From contig JACRAO010000219.1 of the NCBI GenBank assembly GCA_016213345.1, positions 1-22,117 of the forward strand: a stretch of DNA of 22,117 bases, in the 5' to 3' direction. The notes under the pieces were generated by a model, which was not told where the DNA came from, ran no database searches, and saw nothing but the letters and a program-made list of their open reading frames with translations. Positions 1-8,505 of the stretch are shown here, piece after piece. The position numbers were made by a program, and so were the translations under genes. How positions within the stretch are numbered: position 1 is the first letter of the stretch; every line of letters begins with the position of its first letter. The DNA is from Bdellovibrio sp. Lineage in GTDB: Bacteria > Bdellovibrionota > UBA1018.

Positions 1-1
1 C

Positions 2-511
2 CCCGATGGCAAAGGACTTCCTCCCATAGAACTTGCATCACTATCCTCTAGCACAGAAAGGCAAGGTGCAGAACTTGAAGAAAAATTTTTCGATGCTATT
101 GGAGTAAAACTGAAAATCAATTATTACTCATGGCCTGAATTTTTAGCTACAATCAAAAACAAAAAATCACAAATGTATAGTTTTGCCTGGCAAGCAGATT
201 ATCCTGATGCGGAAAATTTTTTACAACTTTTTTATAGTAAAAATGTATCTCCCGGATCTAATGACGCAAACTACTCCAATCCCGAGTTCGACCGTTTGTA
301 CGAAAAATCTCTCACACTAACTGACTCTCTAGAAAGAACAACACTTTACAAACAAATGGCTAAAATTGTTGTAGAAGATTGCCCATGGATTTTTGGTGCC
401 CATAGGTTAATTTACACTCTAGCACATCCTTGGCTAAAAAACTTTAAACCAAACGAATTCGAACACAATCGGCATAAATACTTAAGGATTGATCAAAGTC
501 TTAAAAAATAA
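2..511 (+). CDS. Oligopeptide/dipeptide ABC transporter substrate-binding protein, C-terminal part (partial)
   Basis: The reading frame is open from base 2 to the TAA at 509-511, giving the last 169 residues of a protein whose start lies outside the window. The sequence fits the C-terminal lobe of family 5 extracellular solute-binding proteins (OppA/DppA type). Recognisable parts are the stretch with SWPEFLA and FAWQADYPDAENFLQLFYS, then NPEFDRLYEKS and a final segment on the 'DCPWIFGAHR' theme. By family knowledge this protein binds peptides outside the inner membrane and delivers them to the permeases encoded next. The first permease follows after 7 bases and all five genes run the same way, so this is one importer operon. 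The family is clear; the ligand (oligopeptide, dipeptide, nickel or other) cannot be read from this fragment. Confidence 0.9.
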   Translation, partial: PDGKGLPPIELASLSSSTERQGAELEEKFFDAIGVKLKINYYSWPEFLATIKNKKSQMYSFAWQADYPDAENFLQLFYSKNVSPGSNDANYSNPEFDRLYEKSLTLTDSLERTTLYKQMAKIVVEDCPWIFGAHRLIYTLAHPWLKNFKPNEFEHNRHKYLRIDQSLKK

Positions 512-518
512 ATAATAT

Positions 519-1454
519 ATGTGGACTTATCTTGTTAGAAAAATGATTTCTACCATCCCAATTATTTTAGGAGTTGCTCTAATTATTTTTGTATTATTCA
601 ATATGATAGGTGGCGATCCCACTTATCAAATGCTAGGAAAACACGCCAACCCCAAACTCATTGCGGAACTCAGGCACGAATATGGATTTGATAAACCTAA
701 ATATTTGCAATTTGTAAATTATCTAAAACAAATAGTCACATTTGACTACGGCAGGAGTTATGCCACAAAACAAAAAATAAGCTCAATGATTTTCAACGGC
801 GTCGAACCAACTCTGTCAGTTGCCGTACCTGCTTTCATTATCACTACACTCATGGCAATTACAATGGGTCTGATTGTAGCTTATTTTAGGGGCACTTGGA
901 TTGATCGCATTGTAGTTATTTTTTGCGTAATTGGTATGAGTGTTCCAAGTCTTGCGTATATTCTTTTTGGGCAGTACTTTTTAGCCTATAAAGTCGGACT
1001 GTTTCCTATTTCTGGCTATGAGAGTGTACTCCCAAATCGTATCGAATTTGTTCTCATGCCAATTTTAATCTGGTTTAGCGTAAGCCTCGGATATGACGTA
1101 AGGTTTTTTAGGACAGCTATTTTAGAAGAAACCAACCAGGACTATGTTAGAACAGCCCGAGCAAAGGGACTATCAGAAACTAAAGTGCTATTTAAGCACA
1201 TTTTAAAAAACAGCATGGTTCCCATTGTTACAAATGTTGTTATTGAGATTCCACTGCTTATCTTAGGGTCGTTTTTACTAGAAAGTTTTTTTGGCATTCC
1301 CGGCTTAGGAAGCATTACAATTGATGCTGTTCATAATAGTGATTTTCCTGTAATCAAAGCTATGGCAACCATAGTGTCAATACTTTATATTTTTGGAAAT
1401 GTTGCTACAGATATAATTTATGTTTTTATGGATCCACGGGTGAGCCTGAAATGA
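519..1454 (+). CDS. Peptide ABC transporter permease, DppB/OppB family
   Basis: This 311-residue inner-membrane protein has the length and layout of the first permease of peptide/nickel importers. An N-terminal transmembrane helix (about residues 9-30) is followed by a periplasmic stretch with the usual 'GGDPTYQMLGKHANPKLIAELRHEYG' character. A binding-protein-dependent permease domain with about five more helices comes next. The EAA loop that contacts the ATPase is visible around residues 206-232 (DYVRTARAKGLSETKVLFKH). The ATG at 519 has no strong ribosome binding site, but it lies 7 bases after the previous stop and the N-terminus matches the family, so translational coupling is likely. 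Its last four bases overlap the next gene (ATGA at 1451). Confidence 0.94.
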   Translation: MWTYLVRKMISTIPIILGVALIIFVLFNMIGGDPTYQMLGKHANPKLIAELRHEYGFDKPKYLQFVNYLKQIVTFDYGRSYATKQKISSMIFNGVEPTLSVAVPAFIITTLMAITMGLIVAYFRGTWIDRIVVIFCVIGMSVPSLAYILFGQYFLAYKVGLFPISGYESVLPNRIEFVLMPILIWFSVSLGYDVRFFRTAILEETNQDYVRTARAKGLSETKVLFKHILKNSMVPIVTNVVIEIPLLILGSFLLESFFGIPGLGSITIDAVHNSDFPVIKAMATIVSILYIFGNVATDIIYVFMDPRVSLK

Positions 1455-2317
1455 ACGAATTTCCAAAAGGACGAAGTCTCTGGGAAGATGGCCTTTATCG
1501 CTTAAAAAAAGACAAATTTGCTGTTTTTTGCTTTTATATCGTAGTTTTTTATGCTCTCATTGCAGTGCTTGCAAAAATAGGGCTAATTGCTTCGTCATGG
1601 AACCAAACAATTGGTGAAGCCTATTTACCACCATCTATTATGTCTTTTAAATTTTGGTTAGGTACAGATATTTTTGGGCGAAGTGTTTTTTATAAAGTTA
1701 TCCAGGGAACAAGAGTTGCCATGAGTGTCGGACTCGTATCTGCTCTCATAAGCATTCCGATCGGAGTATGCTTAGGCGCAGTTGCTGGATACTTTGGTGG
1801 ATGGGTTGATGAAATCGTCGTTTGGTTTTATACCACCGTGTCATCTATACCCAATATTATGCTTCTGATTGCAATTACTTTTGTTTTAGGAAAAGGATTA
1901 GCTTCTATTTATATTGCTCTTGGAGTGACTTCGTGGATTGGGCTGGCCCGGGTTATACGTGGAGAGTTCATTAAACACAAAAGCAGAGAATACGTTCTAG
2001 CAGCAGAAAGCCTTGGGGCAAGTCATTTCTCTAAGATTTTTAAACATATCCTGCCCAATGTATTTCATTTTGTAATAATAAATCTTTCGATACAGTTTAT
2101 GTCTGCAATAAAAGCAGAAGTTATTTTGTCTTTTTTAGGCTTAGGAGTTCAAGGTCAACCAAGCTGGGGCGTAATGATTGATGATGCCAAACTGGAACTG
2201 GCTCGCGGAGTATGGTGGCAACTAGCCGGAGCAACTGCTGCAATGTTTTTTGTTGTTTTGGCTCTAAATATTTTTGGAGATTCGCTAAGAGATGCATTAG
2301 ACCCAAAAATTAAGTAA
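1451..2317 (+). CDS. Peptide ABC transporter permease, DppC/OppC family
   Basis: This 288-residue protein is the second permease of the importer. A cytoplasmic N-terminal tail and first helix (about residues 23-47) are followed by 'LGTDIFGRSVFYKVIQGTRVAMSVG', the characteristic opening of OppC-type transmembrane domains (canonical form GTDxxGRDxxSRxxxGxRxSL). The EAA loop is at about residues 179-200 (EYVLAAESLGASHFSKIFKHILPN), followed by a typical end with 'PSWGVMIDDAK' and 'GDSLRDALDPKIK'. The start overlaps the previous gene by four bases, a standard sign of coupled translation. It should pair with the upstream permease to form the channel. I see nothing unusual in it. Confidence 0.95.
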   Translation: MNEFPKGRSLWEDGLYRLKKDKFAVFCFYIVVFYALIAVLAKIGLIASSWNQTIGEAYLPPSIMSFKFWLGTDIFGRSVFYKVIQGTRVAMSVGLVSALISIPIGVCLGAVAGYFGGWVDEIVVWFYTTVSSIPNIMLLIAITFVLGKGLASIYIALGVTSWIGLARVIRGEFIKHKSREYVLAAESLGASHFSKIFKHILPNVFHFVIINLSIQFMSAIKAEVILSFLGLGVQGQPSWGVMIDDAKLELARGVWWQLAGATAAMFFVVLALNIFGDSLRDALDPKIK

Positions 2318-2321
2318 ATAT

Positions 2322-3323
2322 ATGGAAAACGAAAAAATTTTAGACGTTAAAAATTTAAAAACCTCTTTTTTTACTGAAGAAGGCGAGGTAAAAGCAGTTG
2401 ATGATGTAAGTTTTTCCGTTTATTCAGGGAAAACCTTAGGGATTGTTGGAGAAAGCGGATGTGGTAAAAGTGTCGCAAGTTTGTCTATTATGCGCTTAAT
2501 CCCTACTCCTCCTGGTAAAATAAAAAGCAGCGAGATTATTTATAAAGGTAAAAATCTACTCACTCTTTCATCCAGAGAAATGCGAAGCATTAGGGGAAAT
2601 GAAATTTCTATGATTTTTCAGGAACCAATGACTTCTCTTAATCCGGTTTTTACAATTGGAAATCAAATCGAAGAAACAATCCGGCTCCACCAGCACTTAT
2701 CAAGAAATAGCACTAAAGATAAGGCAATAGAAATGCTAAAATTAGTTGGTATCCCTGCGCCTGAGAAAAGAATCAAAGACTACCCACATCAACTCTCAGG
2801 CGGCATGAGGCAACGCGTGATGATGGCTATGGCGTTGTCTTGTAACCCGCAAATTCTTATAGCTGATGAACCCACAACAGCACTAGATGTCACCATTCAG
2901 GCGCAAATTTTGGATTTATTAAAAAATCTGCAAAAAAAAGTTGGTATGGCTCTTATTTTAATTACACATGATTTGGGAATAATTGCAGAAACTGCAGACA
3001 CAGTAGTAGTAATGTATGCTGGTAAAGTTGTAGAACATGCTCAAGTCAAAGAAATTTTTGCAAATCCAAAACATCCCTACACACGTGGACTTTTAAATAG
3101 CATACCCACGCTAAATAAAGACCCGACTGGCAAAATAAAGAAGAAAAGACTTGAAACCATCCCTGGCATTGTGCCGAGTTTATTAAACTTACCCCAAGGC
3201 TGCCGGTTTCAAGACAGATGCCCCTATACAATTGACGCTTGCAAGCAAAAAGAACCCGAACTTAGTGAGATTGCTAGTCAACCCGAAGGGTTGCATCTAA
3301 TTAGATGCGTGAGGGATATCTAA
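2322..3323 (+). CDS. Peptide ABC transporter ATPase, OppD/DppD family
   Basis: This 333-residue cytoplasmic ATPase energises the importer. Visible motifs are Walker A GESGCGKS (residues 43-50), the Q-loop in 'MIFQEPMTSLNP', the signature LSGGM(R)QR, Walker B 'ILIADEPTTALD', and the switch histidine in 'LILITHDLG'. The C-terminal extension with 'NPKHPYTRGLL' and the cysteine-rich 'GCRFQDRCPY...C' is the oligopeptide/dipeptide transporter domain found only in this ATPase subfamily. It starts 4 bases after the OppC-like gene, and its TAA is immediately followed by the ATG of the next ATPase with no spacer. It probably forms a heterodimer with that neighbour. Confidence 0.95.
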   Translation: MENEKILDVKNLKTSFFTEEGEVKAVDDVSFSVYSGKTLGIVGESGCGKSVASLSIMRLIPTPPGKIKSSEIIYKGKNLLTLSSREMRSIRGNEISMIFQEPMTSLNPVFTIGNQIEETIRLHQHLSRNSTKDKAIEMLKLVGIPAPEKRIKDYPHQLSGGMRQRVMMAMALSCNPQILIADEPTTALDVTIQAQILDLLKNLQKKVGMALILITHDLGIIAETADTVVVMYAGKVVEHAQVKEIFANPKHPYTRGLLNSIPTLNKDPTGKIKKKRLETIPGIVPSLLNLPQGCRFQDRCPYTIDACKQKEPELSEIASQPEGLHLIRCVRDI

Positions 3324-4301
3324 ATGCAAGAAGCATTACTTACAATCAAAAATTTAGTAAAAACTTTTCCTATTAAAGGCGGGATTTTATCGAAAGAAAT
3401 AGCAAGTGTAAAAGCAGTCTCGGATGTGTCTTTAGAAATAGCAAGAGGAGAAACATTGGGTCTGGTGGGTGAATCGGGTTGTGGAAAATCCACCCTTGGT
3501 AAACTTATTTTAAGACTTATCGAACCAACACAGGGACAGATTTTCTTTAATGGACAAGACATCACACATATAAAACCAGAAGAATTACGAAAATTGAGAC
3601 GTAATATGCAAATTATTTTTCAAGACCCATATGCCTCTCTTAATCCAAGAATGATAGTCGAAGATATTTTGATGGAGCCTTTGCAGATTCACGGGCTTGG
3701 AAAAAACAAAACCGAAAAAAGAAATCGAGTATTCAAATTATTGGATCTAGTTGGTTTAAGAAGAGAATCCATTAGTCGGTATCCTCACGAATTTTCAGGA
3801 GGTCAAAGACAAAGAATTTGCATTGCCCGTGCACTAGCAGTCGAACCTGATTTTATTGTATGTGACGAACCTGTAAGCGCCCTTGATGTTTCTATTCAGG
3901 CTCAGATTATTAACCTAATGCAAGACCTACAAAAAGAACTTAGTCTTACGTATTTATTCATTGCACATGACCTAAAAGTTGTAGAACACATATCCAACCG
4001 CGTTGCTGTAATGTATTTGGGAAAAATCGTAGAACTAACAACCAGTGAAAAAGTATACGCCGACCCAAAGCATCCCTATACAAAAGCTCTACTTTCAGCA
4101 ATTCCTATTCCTGACCCAACGTATAAAAAAGAAAGAGTAATTTTGAGAGGCGATGTTCCTTCTCCTATTAATCCTCCCAGTGGCTGCTATTTTCACCCGC
4201 GTTGCCCCATTGCAAAGGATAATTGTTCAAAAGACTCGCCTATCCTAAGAGAACTCACAACACCCTCTAACTCTCATATTGCATCGTGTCACTACGCATA
4301 G
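3324..4301 (+). CDS. Peptide ABC transporter ATPase, OppF/DppF family
   Basis: The second ATPase of the importer has 325 residues. Walker A is GESGCGKST (residues 49-57), the Q-loop is in 'IIFQDPYASLNPRM', the signature is 'FSGGQRQR', Walker B is 'FIVCDEPVSALD', and the switch is 'FIAHDLKV'. The insertion 'PIKGGILSKEIASVKAVSDVS' near the N-terminus and the C-terminal 'GCYFHPRCPIAKDNC...C' region are typical of OppF/DppF. The ATG at 3324 directly abuts the preceding stop codon, so translation is most likely coupled. It is the last gene of the operon. A short AT-only inverted repeat followed by T's around 4306-4325 could be a weak terminator, but the stem holds no GC pairs. Confidence 0.95.
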   Translation: MQEALLTIKNLVKTFPIKGGILSKEIASVKAVSDVSLEIARGETLGLVGESGCGKSTLGKLILRLIEPTQGQIFFNGQDITHIKPEELRKLRRNMQIIFQDPYASLNPRMIVEDILMEPLQIHGLGKNKTEKRNRVFKLLDLVGLRRESISRYPHEFSGGQRQRICIARALAVEPDFIVCDEPVSALDVSIQAQIINLMQDLQKELSLTYLFIAHDLKVVEHISNRVAVMYLGKIVELTTSEKVYADPKHPYTKALLSAIPIPDPTYKKERVILRGDVPSPINPPSGCYFHPRCPIAKDNCSKDSPILRELTTPSNSHIASCHYA

Positions 4302-4367
4302 TGTTAATATTTTAATAAAATTTTTCCGAATAGATAAAATAGGAGAAGCTCTAGTGGGCTTTAATAA

Positions 4368-5216
4368 ATGCGTTTTAGTCAAAAAAAATTATCAATAGAA
4401 CGGTCACCTTTTTTAAGACAGTGCGCAATTGAATCAGTCAGAGCGTATGCTTTTATGATCGCACCCACTTATGTATACATGCAGAAAAATAAAAAATTCA
4501 TTGCTGTAAAAGCTCCACTTGATTTTTTCTCACAAGAAGAATTAGAAAAACTAAAATCTTATGAATTCTTTTATTTCACGCCCTTTATCGATACTGCTCT
4601 CATATTTCGTGAAGCAGCTAGAAAAATAAAAGCTTTACTTATGTTTCAAGATGAAGAGTATCAATTACAAAAACTTTCTATGGCACAAATTGCACACTTA
4701 CCACCCGCACCGTATGAGATCTCGGATGCGGTCTTAAGATTACTTGCCCCTCTTTGGGGTAGATATTTTAAGATAGAGCCATTTTTTATAACAGTTTTTG
4801 CAAACGAACTCTGCGATCTGATTTCAAAAGATAAATTAACTCTTGCTAGAGAAAAAAATATTCTCGCATTAGAATCTGCACTTTTAAAATCATCTTGGTG
4901 CACCTTCTTAGCCTTGCACTTAGGTTATTGTGATTTGTCATTTTTGAACCGACTCAGAATTTCTGTCTTTGAAAGAGAATTAAATCAAAACACATTGGAT
5001 AATTTTGGAGACGAACAATCTTTACTGTATAGCTTCGTACACAACACACTACCAAGCCAGGAAACAGAGTCATTCTCACTTGAGTTCTTTCAAAAAAATG
5101 CGGGGATCTTATCGGCAAAAATAACGCAACGCCTAGGTCGCATTAGAGATAGTTTTTTATCAACTGACACAAACATACCTTCGATTTTAGGGCCAGAGGG
5201 TTTTATAAATGACTAA
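4368..5216 (+). CDS. Unrecognised 282-aa protein, first of a coupled pair
   Basis: I do not recognise this protein. It has 282 residues, is mainly helical in character, and has no signal peptide, no clear transmembrane helix and no catalytic motif I can name. Aromatic-rich patches occur at about residues 60-70 (EFFYFTPF) and 132-150 (PLWGRYFKIEPFFITVF). The N-terminus is basic. No good ribosome binding site precedes the ATG: an AGGAG lies about 24 bases upstream, too far to be ideal, so the start is somewhat uncertain. It overlaps the following 595-aa gene by 8 bases (ATGACTAA at 5209-5216), so the two are very likely translated together and act in the same process. Continuous coding over this length argues that it is a real gene. 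No function is claimed. Confidence 0.75.
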   Translation: MRFSQKKLSIERSPFLRQCAIESVRAYAFMIAPTYVYMQKNKKFIAVKAPLDFFSQEELEKLKSYEFFYFTPFIDTALIFREAARKIKALLMFQDEEYQLQKLSMAQIAHLPPAPYEISDAVLRLLAPLWGRYFKIEPFFITVFANELCDLISKDKLTLAREKNILALESALLKSSWCTFLALHLGYCDLSFLNRLRISVFERELNQNTLDNFGDEQSLLYSFVHNTLPSQETESFSLEFFQKNAGILSAKITQRLGRIRDSFLSTDTNIPSILGPEGFIND

Positions 5217-6996
5217 TTTAGATAACACTCCTCAACGCACAATAAATAGTTTTGGGATCTCAGGCTTATTACAAGAAACTGGCAAAGTTTATTATGTATC
5301 ACTATTTTCAACAAAACATCTGGGCAGAGTGTCTGATCTATTTGCGGCACAACTAAAAACATCTACTGATAATGAATTTTTACTTAGAGCATTACTTCTT
5401 TGTAACAGTTTCGAAGCATACTTGTCACAAAAGCAACTACAAGAACAATTAAATGCCCCCATTGTGATAGAATGCGGAATAGACGAAGAAAAAATAGTAA
5501 TAGGCACTTGTTTTAATACAATTGGAAATTCAGAAATAAAACTCGAAGGACTAACTGAAAGAATTAAAACTCAAAAATCTCAAAATACTTTTGAATTATA
5601 TTTAGAGTCTATCACTAAGTATGCAAATACTACTATCCTAAAATATCAAACAGAAACAGGTAGAATGGAATTAAATTCCATTCTTTTTTTAAAAAATAAA
5701 ACAGACTCTTCATCTAGAACATTTGAGACAGTATTACTAGAAAAAACGCTACCAGAACCTCCGAGAGTTCAAAACTATATTGAACTTGGCGATCTAAATT
5801 ATCATGAACTATTACAGGATGATTCTCCGGGCATTAAACTCCCTGCGTCGCCTACTGGAGAAATTTTGCTAAAAGTCCTTGGAGATAAGGAAAAAGATAT
5901 TTCTAATGAAGTACAACTAGTAAAAGGACAAAAGGCGAAAGAACCAGAAGAAGCCGTCATTAAGAACTCGACTTATAAAATAGACGATGAAACAACTGTC
6001 ATTAAAGATACAACCGAACATATTGAAAATGAAACTATAAAAGTGACAGACAAAGGCGAAGCTGTAAAACCTGAGAAAAAAAAATGGCGATCGTTTTTGG
6101 CTGAAATTTGGCCATTCAACAAAGGTGAAGAGGAAGACACTCAAACACCAAATGAAAATGTACCTGGCGAAAACGAATCACCAATAAAGCCAGCAACAGA
6201 ACAAACCGGAGAAAAACTCATTTATTCACAGTTCAAAGATCATAAACAAGACACACCTTCATCAATTGAAGAAGAAAAAAATACGGAAGAAATTTTTACA
6301 CATTTTTCTGATACTATTAAAAAATTTCAATCAACAGCAACCGAGATAAAAGATGATGTAAAAAATCCAAAAACAAACAAATGGATTGACGGAATGGTAG
6401 GCGAGCTTATATCAGAAAAAACTAGAATTCATGGACTTTCAAAAAAACTTACAACTCTAATACGTCAAAAAGAGTTTGAATTTAAAAATAAAGAAAAACT
6501 CTTAATAGAAGAAACCAGAAAACGAGATGAACTATTAAGACAAAAGAATTTTGCTTTAGCACGAGCAAAAGAGCAGTTAACACAAGCAAATATTAATCTA
6601 GAAACACTACAACAGCCATCTCAAAGACCAACAGACGATATCCGTTTTAAGCAAAAATACACAATAATGCAAAAACTTTTAGCTACAGCGAGAGAAGACA
6701 ACCTGCGTTTATCCAATAAGGTCGAAGAGTTTAGAAAGCAACTAAATACATTACAGTATCAAGTAACAACCAAGAGCGTATCTAACACCAATACTCAAGG
6801 CATATTACAAAGTAAATATGAAAAAACGCAAAAACAAATTGAGGATTTAAAAAGGATCAATCAACAATTAAGTCTAAATACGAATTCAATAAAAAATGAG
6901 CTAGAAAAAATTCAAACTGAAAATAAGCGATTAAAATTTAAACTCGATTCTGTACAAAAGAGAGACCAGAACGGCGCCTCTACCAAAGCGGCGTAA
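5209..6996 (+). CDS. Unrecognised 595-aa protein with acidic linker and long C-terminal coiled coil
   Basis: Three regions can be seen. Residues 1-225 look globular, with alternating strands and helices. Residues 226-345 form a low-complexity, charged, Glu/Lys/Thr-rich linker interrupted by a small tryptophan-containing basic patch, KKKWRSFLAEIWPF (290-303), which could be an amphipathic membrane- or protein-binding helix. Residues 392-585 are strongly heptad-like and rich in Glu, Lys, Gln and Leu, typical of a long coiled coil broken near 469-475 by a Pro/Gln stretch. There is no signal peptide or transmembrane helix, so it is probably cytoplasmic. The start overlaps the preceding unknown gene by 8 bases. 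Coiled coils of this kind usually serve in scaffolding or cytoskeletal roles, but that is inference and I cannot name a family. tRNA-Leu follows 29 bases after the stop. Confidence 0.8.
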   Translation: MTNLDNTPQRTINSFGISGLLQETGKVYYVSLFSTKHLGRVSDLFAAQLKTSTDNEFLLRALLLCNSFEAYLSQKQLQEQLNAPIVIECGIDEEKIVIGTCFNTIGNSEIKLEGLTERIKTQKSQNTFELYLESITKYANTTILKYQTETGRMELNSILFLKNKTDSSSRTFETVLLEKTLPEPPRVQNYIELGDLNYHELLQDDSPGIKLPASPTGEILLKVLGDKEKDISNEVQLVKGQKAKEPEEAVIKNSTYKIDDETTVIKDTTEHIENETIKVTDKGEAVKPEKKKWRSFLAEIWPFNKGEEEDTQTPNENVPGENESPIKPATEQTGEKLIYSQFKDHKQDTPSSIEEEKNTEEIFTHFSDTIKKFQSTATEIKDDVKNPKTNKWIDGMVGELISEKTRIHGLSKKLTTLIRQKEFEFKNKEKLLIEETRKRDELLRQKNFALARAKEQLTQANINLETLQQPSQRPTDDIRFKQKYTIMQKLLATAREDNLRLSNKVEEFRKQLNTLQYQVTTKSVSNTNTQGILQSKYEKTQKQIEDLKRINQQLSLNTNSIKNELEKIQTENKRLKFKLDSVQKRDQNGASTKAA

Positions 6997-7025
6997 ACTA
7001 TGTTACCTATTATACCAACACGTAT

Positions 7026-7108
7026 GCTCGCGTGGCGGAATTGGCAGACGCGCTGGCCTTAGAAGCCAGTGGGCAACCCCCGTAGCCGTTCGAGTCGGCT
7101 CGCGAGCA
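7026..7108 (+). tRNA. tRNA-Leu (anticodon UAG)
   Basis: The 83-base sequence folds as a class II tRNA. Acceptor strands GCTCGCG (7026-7032) and CGCGAGC (7101-7107) pair fully and are followed by discriminator A. The anticodon stem CTGGC/GCCAG encloses the loop CTTAGAA, so the anticodon is TAG, which reads CUA and other CUN leucine codons. The variable arm (GGGCAACCCCC region) is long, as expected for leucine. The T arm carries GTTCGAGTC. CCA is not encoded. Confidence 0.95.
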
Positions 7109-7161
7109 GTTGCTCCTAAACGTTTGTAAGGTAAGCGTTTTTCGTTTTTGTTTGATAAACT

Positions 7162-7188
7162 AGCTGCATGTTTATACAGCTTTTTTTT
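7162..7188 (+). terminator. Possible Rho-independent terminator after tRNA-Leu
   Basis: A five-base-pair stem (AGCTG at 7162-7166 with CAGCT at 7177-7181) is followed directly by a run of eight T's at 7181-7188. It lies 54 bases after tRNA-Leu and 127 bases before the next gene. The U-tract is good but the stem is short, hence moderate confidence. Confidence 0.5.
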
Positions 7189-7315
7189 GCCCACGTAGCA
7201 TTAGGGTAGCATAAATGGGGGGTATTTGGAGAATGCGATTAGGGGTTTTAGGATTACTGTATTTGTTTTTAAGGGATACTCTAAATGTCAAAGTGGTGAA
7301 GTGAGGTAATTATAT

Positions 7316-7798
7316 ATGCAAACACTTACGTCTGATCAAAAAAAATCAGCCTCAGTACTCTTAACTGCTCAAGCAGTATTTATGGGATTGGTATTAGTTG
7401 GACCGCTTGTGGATCGAGTATTGATAGCAAATACTGGCTCACTTATGAAATACACAAATATATATTTTGGTGTGATACTTGTTGCCACTGGACTTATTTT
7501 ATTCCTGGCAAGTTTCTTCAAACTTGACAAATCATTTACACCCAATCCCATCCCAAAAGACTCAGGAGCATTAGTCACATCTGGAGTTTATGCATTTTGT
7601 AGGCACCCCATTTACACGGCCGTCATATTAATATCAATTGGTTGGGCATTTGTTTTTTTGTCTCTAGCCACAAGTTTGTTTACTATTTTACTTATTTTTA
7701 TACTTCGAAAAAAAGCTATTTTTGAAGAACAATTGCTCACAGCACAATACGGAAAATCATACGAAGAATACATGCACAAAGTTAATAGATTTTTCTAA
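7316..7798 (+). CDS. Small membrane methyltransferase-like protein (isoprenylcysteine carboxyl methyltransferase / phospholipid methyltransferase fold)
   Basis: A 160-residue integral membrane protein with three to four predicted helices (about residues 14-36, 46-68, 98-117 and 118-131). The diagnostic motif is GVYAFCRHPIYTA (residues 90-102), containing the RHP-x-Y signature of the ICMT/PEMT superfamily. The C-terminal EEQLLTAQYGKSYEEYMHKV (137-156) carries the paired glutamates and conserved tyrosines that complete the SAM-binding region in this group. Bacterial members methylate lipids or small thiol/isoprenoid substrates, or have unknown targets, so the substrate cannot be assigned. GAGGT at 7303-7307 stands 8 bases before the ATG and supports this start. 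It appears to be a single-gene unit. Confidence 0.82.
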   Translation: MQTLTSDQKKSASVLLTAQAVFMGLVLVGPLVDRVLIANTGSLMKYTNIYFGVILVATGLILFLASFFKLDKSFTPNPIPKDSGALVTSGVYAFCRHPIYTAVILISIGWAFVFLSLATSLFTILLIFILRKKAIFEEQLLTAQYGKSYEEYMHKVNRFF

Positions 7799-7853
7799 TG
7801 CCTTGCTAAAAAGTGTTGAGCTAACCATAATAATTAGTTAAGCTTTCAAAATC

Positions 7854-8336
7854 ATGATTCCTTATCAAACGCTTTTCACGCAACTGCAGCAAAGACACAT
7901 CGAGTACTTGGTAGCAGGCGGTTTTGCTGTAAATTTTCATCAAATTCAGAGGGCCACTGTGGATTTAGATTTGATTATCCACCTTGAGCGATCAAATGTG
8001 CTTGAGTTCGTCCGTTTGATGAACGAATTGGGATATATGCCCAGAATACCCGTAAAAGCCGAAGAATTAGCTGAACCAAATAAACGGGCAAGTTGGATTG
8101 TCGATAAAGGCTTAATGGTTTTTAGCTTTATTCATTCTAAGAGTTCTTATGAAACCGTAGACGTCTTTGTCAAAGAGCCCAAGCCTTTTGCTGAACTTTA
8201 TCAAAGAAGATTAGCCATCAAAGCCTTTGGATCAGTGATTGATGTACTTGGCAAAAACGATCTTATCGAGATGAAACGCCTAGCAGGTCGTGACAAAGAT
8301 ATTTTTGATATTCAACAACTGGAGAAAAAGAAATGA
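7854..8336 (+). CDS. Nucleotidyltransferase of the AbiEii/MNT-like type (possible toxin)
   Basis: This 160-residue protein has the nucleotidyltransferase core: GG at residues 22-23 in 'YLVAGGFAVNFHQ', followed by TVDLDLII with the metal-binding DxD at 37-39. A third acidic position is plausible in 'ETVDVFV' (about residue 104). Helical C-terminal elements follow, with 'DLIEMKRLAGRDKDIFDIQQLE' resembling the end of many AbiEii-family and related nucleotidyltransferases (canonical K..agR.KDl.Dl..L). The family includes toxins that modify tRNA or proteins as well as enzymes of unknown role. Its stop overlaps the start of a 53-codon gene (ATGA at 8333), so the pair looks like a small two-gene module. 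There is no strong ribosome binding site before the ATG. Confidence 0.8.
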   Translation: MIPYQTLFTQLQQRHIEYLVAGGFAVNFHQIQRATVDLDLIIHLERSNVLEFVRLMNELGYMPRIPVKAEELAEPNKRASWIVDKGLMVFSFIHSKSSYETVDVFVKEPKPFAELYQRRLAIKAFGSVIDVLGKNDLIEMKRLAGRDKDIFDIQQLEKKK

Positions 8337-8494
8337 CTTCACGCACTCCTACAGATTGGGGCGAAGTGTCTAGCCAAGTCTCACTTACTCCTGAGCAAAT
8401 TATAGAATGGCTAGAAAGCTACCGCGAGCTCATGATTGAGGTCTGGAAAAATAATCCTGAACTTCGCAAGCAATGGGAACAAAATTATTGCTAA
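8333..8494 (+). CDS. Small 53-aa partner of the nucleotidyltransferase (candidate antitoxin)
   Basis: The ATG overlaps the TGA of the nucleotidyltransferase gene, and the frame stays open for 53 codons to TAA at 8492-8494. The peptide contains SLTPEQIIEWLESYREL followed by an acidic/basic helix ending KQWEQNY. A 'TPEQ/EER-x-x-WLE' helix is, from memory, typical of short proteins found beside AbiEii-type nucleotidyltransferases; I could not check this by search. The four-base overlap and matching codon style support a real gene. An antitoxin role is inference from context only. Its stop lies 11 bases before the stop of the convergent HD-GYP gene. Confidence 0.7.
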   Translation: MTSRTPTDWGEVSSQVSLTPEQIIEWLESYRELMIEVWKNNPELRKQWEQNYC

Positions 8495-8505
8495 ACGGGG
8501 GCTAA

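Noticed and set aside
4306..4325. Terminator after the peptide importer operon
   Set aside because: The inverted repeat contains only A-T pairs and would be very unstable; mentioned only as a weak possibility.
7215..7304. Possible 29-aa hydrophobic leader peptide before the methyltransferase-like gene, with its stop overlapping the downstream ribosome binding site
   Set aside because: No proper ribosome binding site for either ATG (7215 or 7233), no family resemblance, and the length is easily reached by chance.
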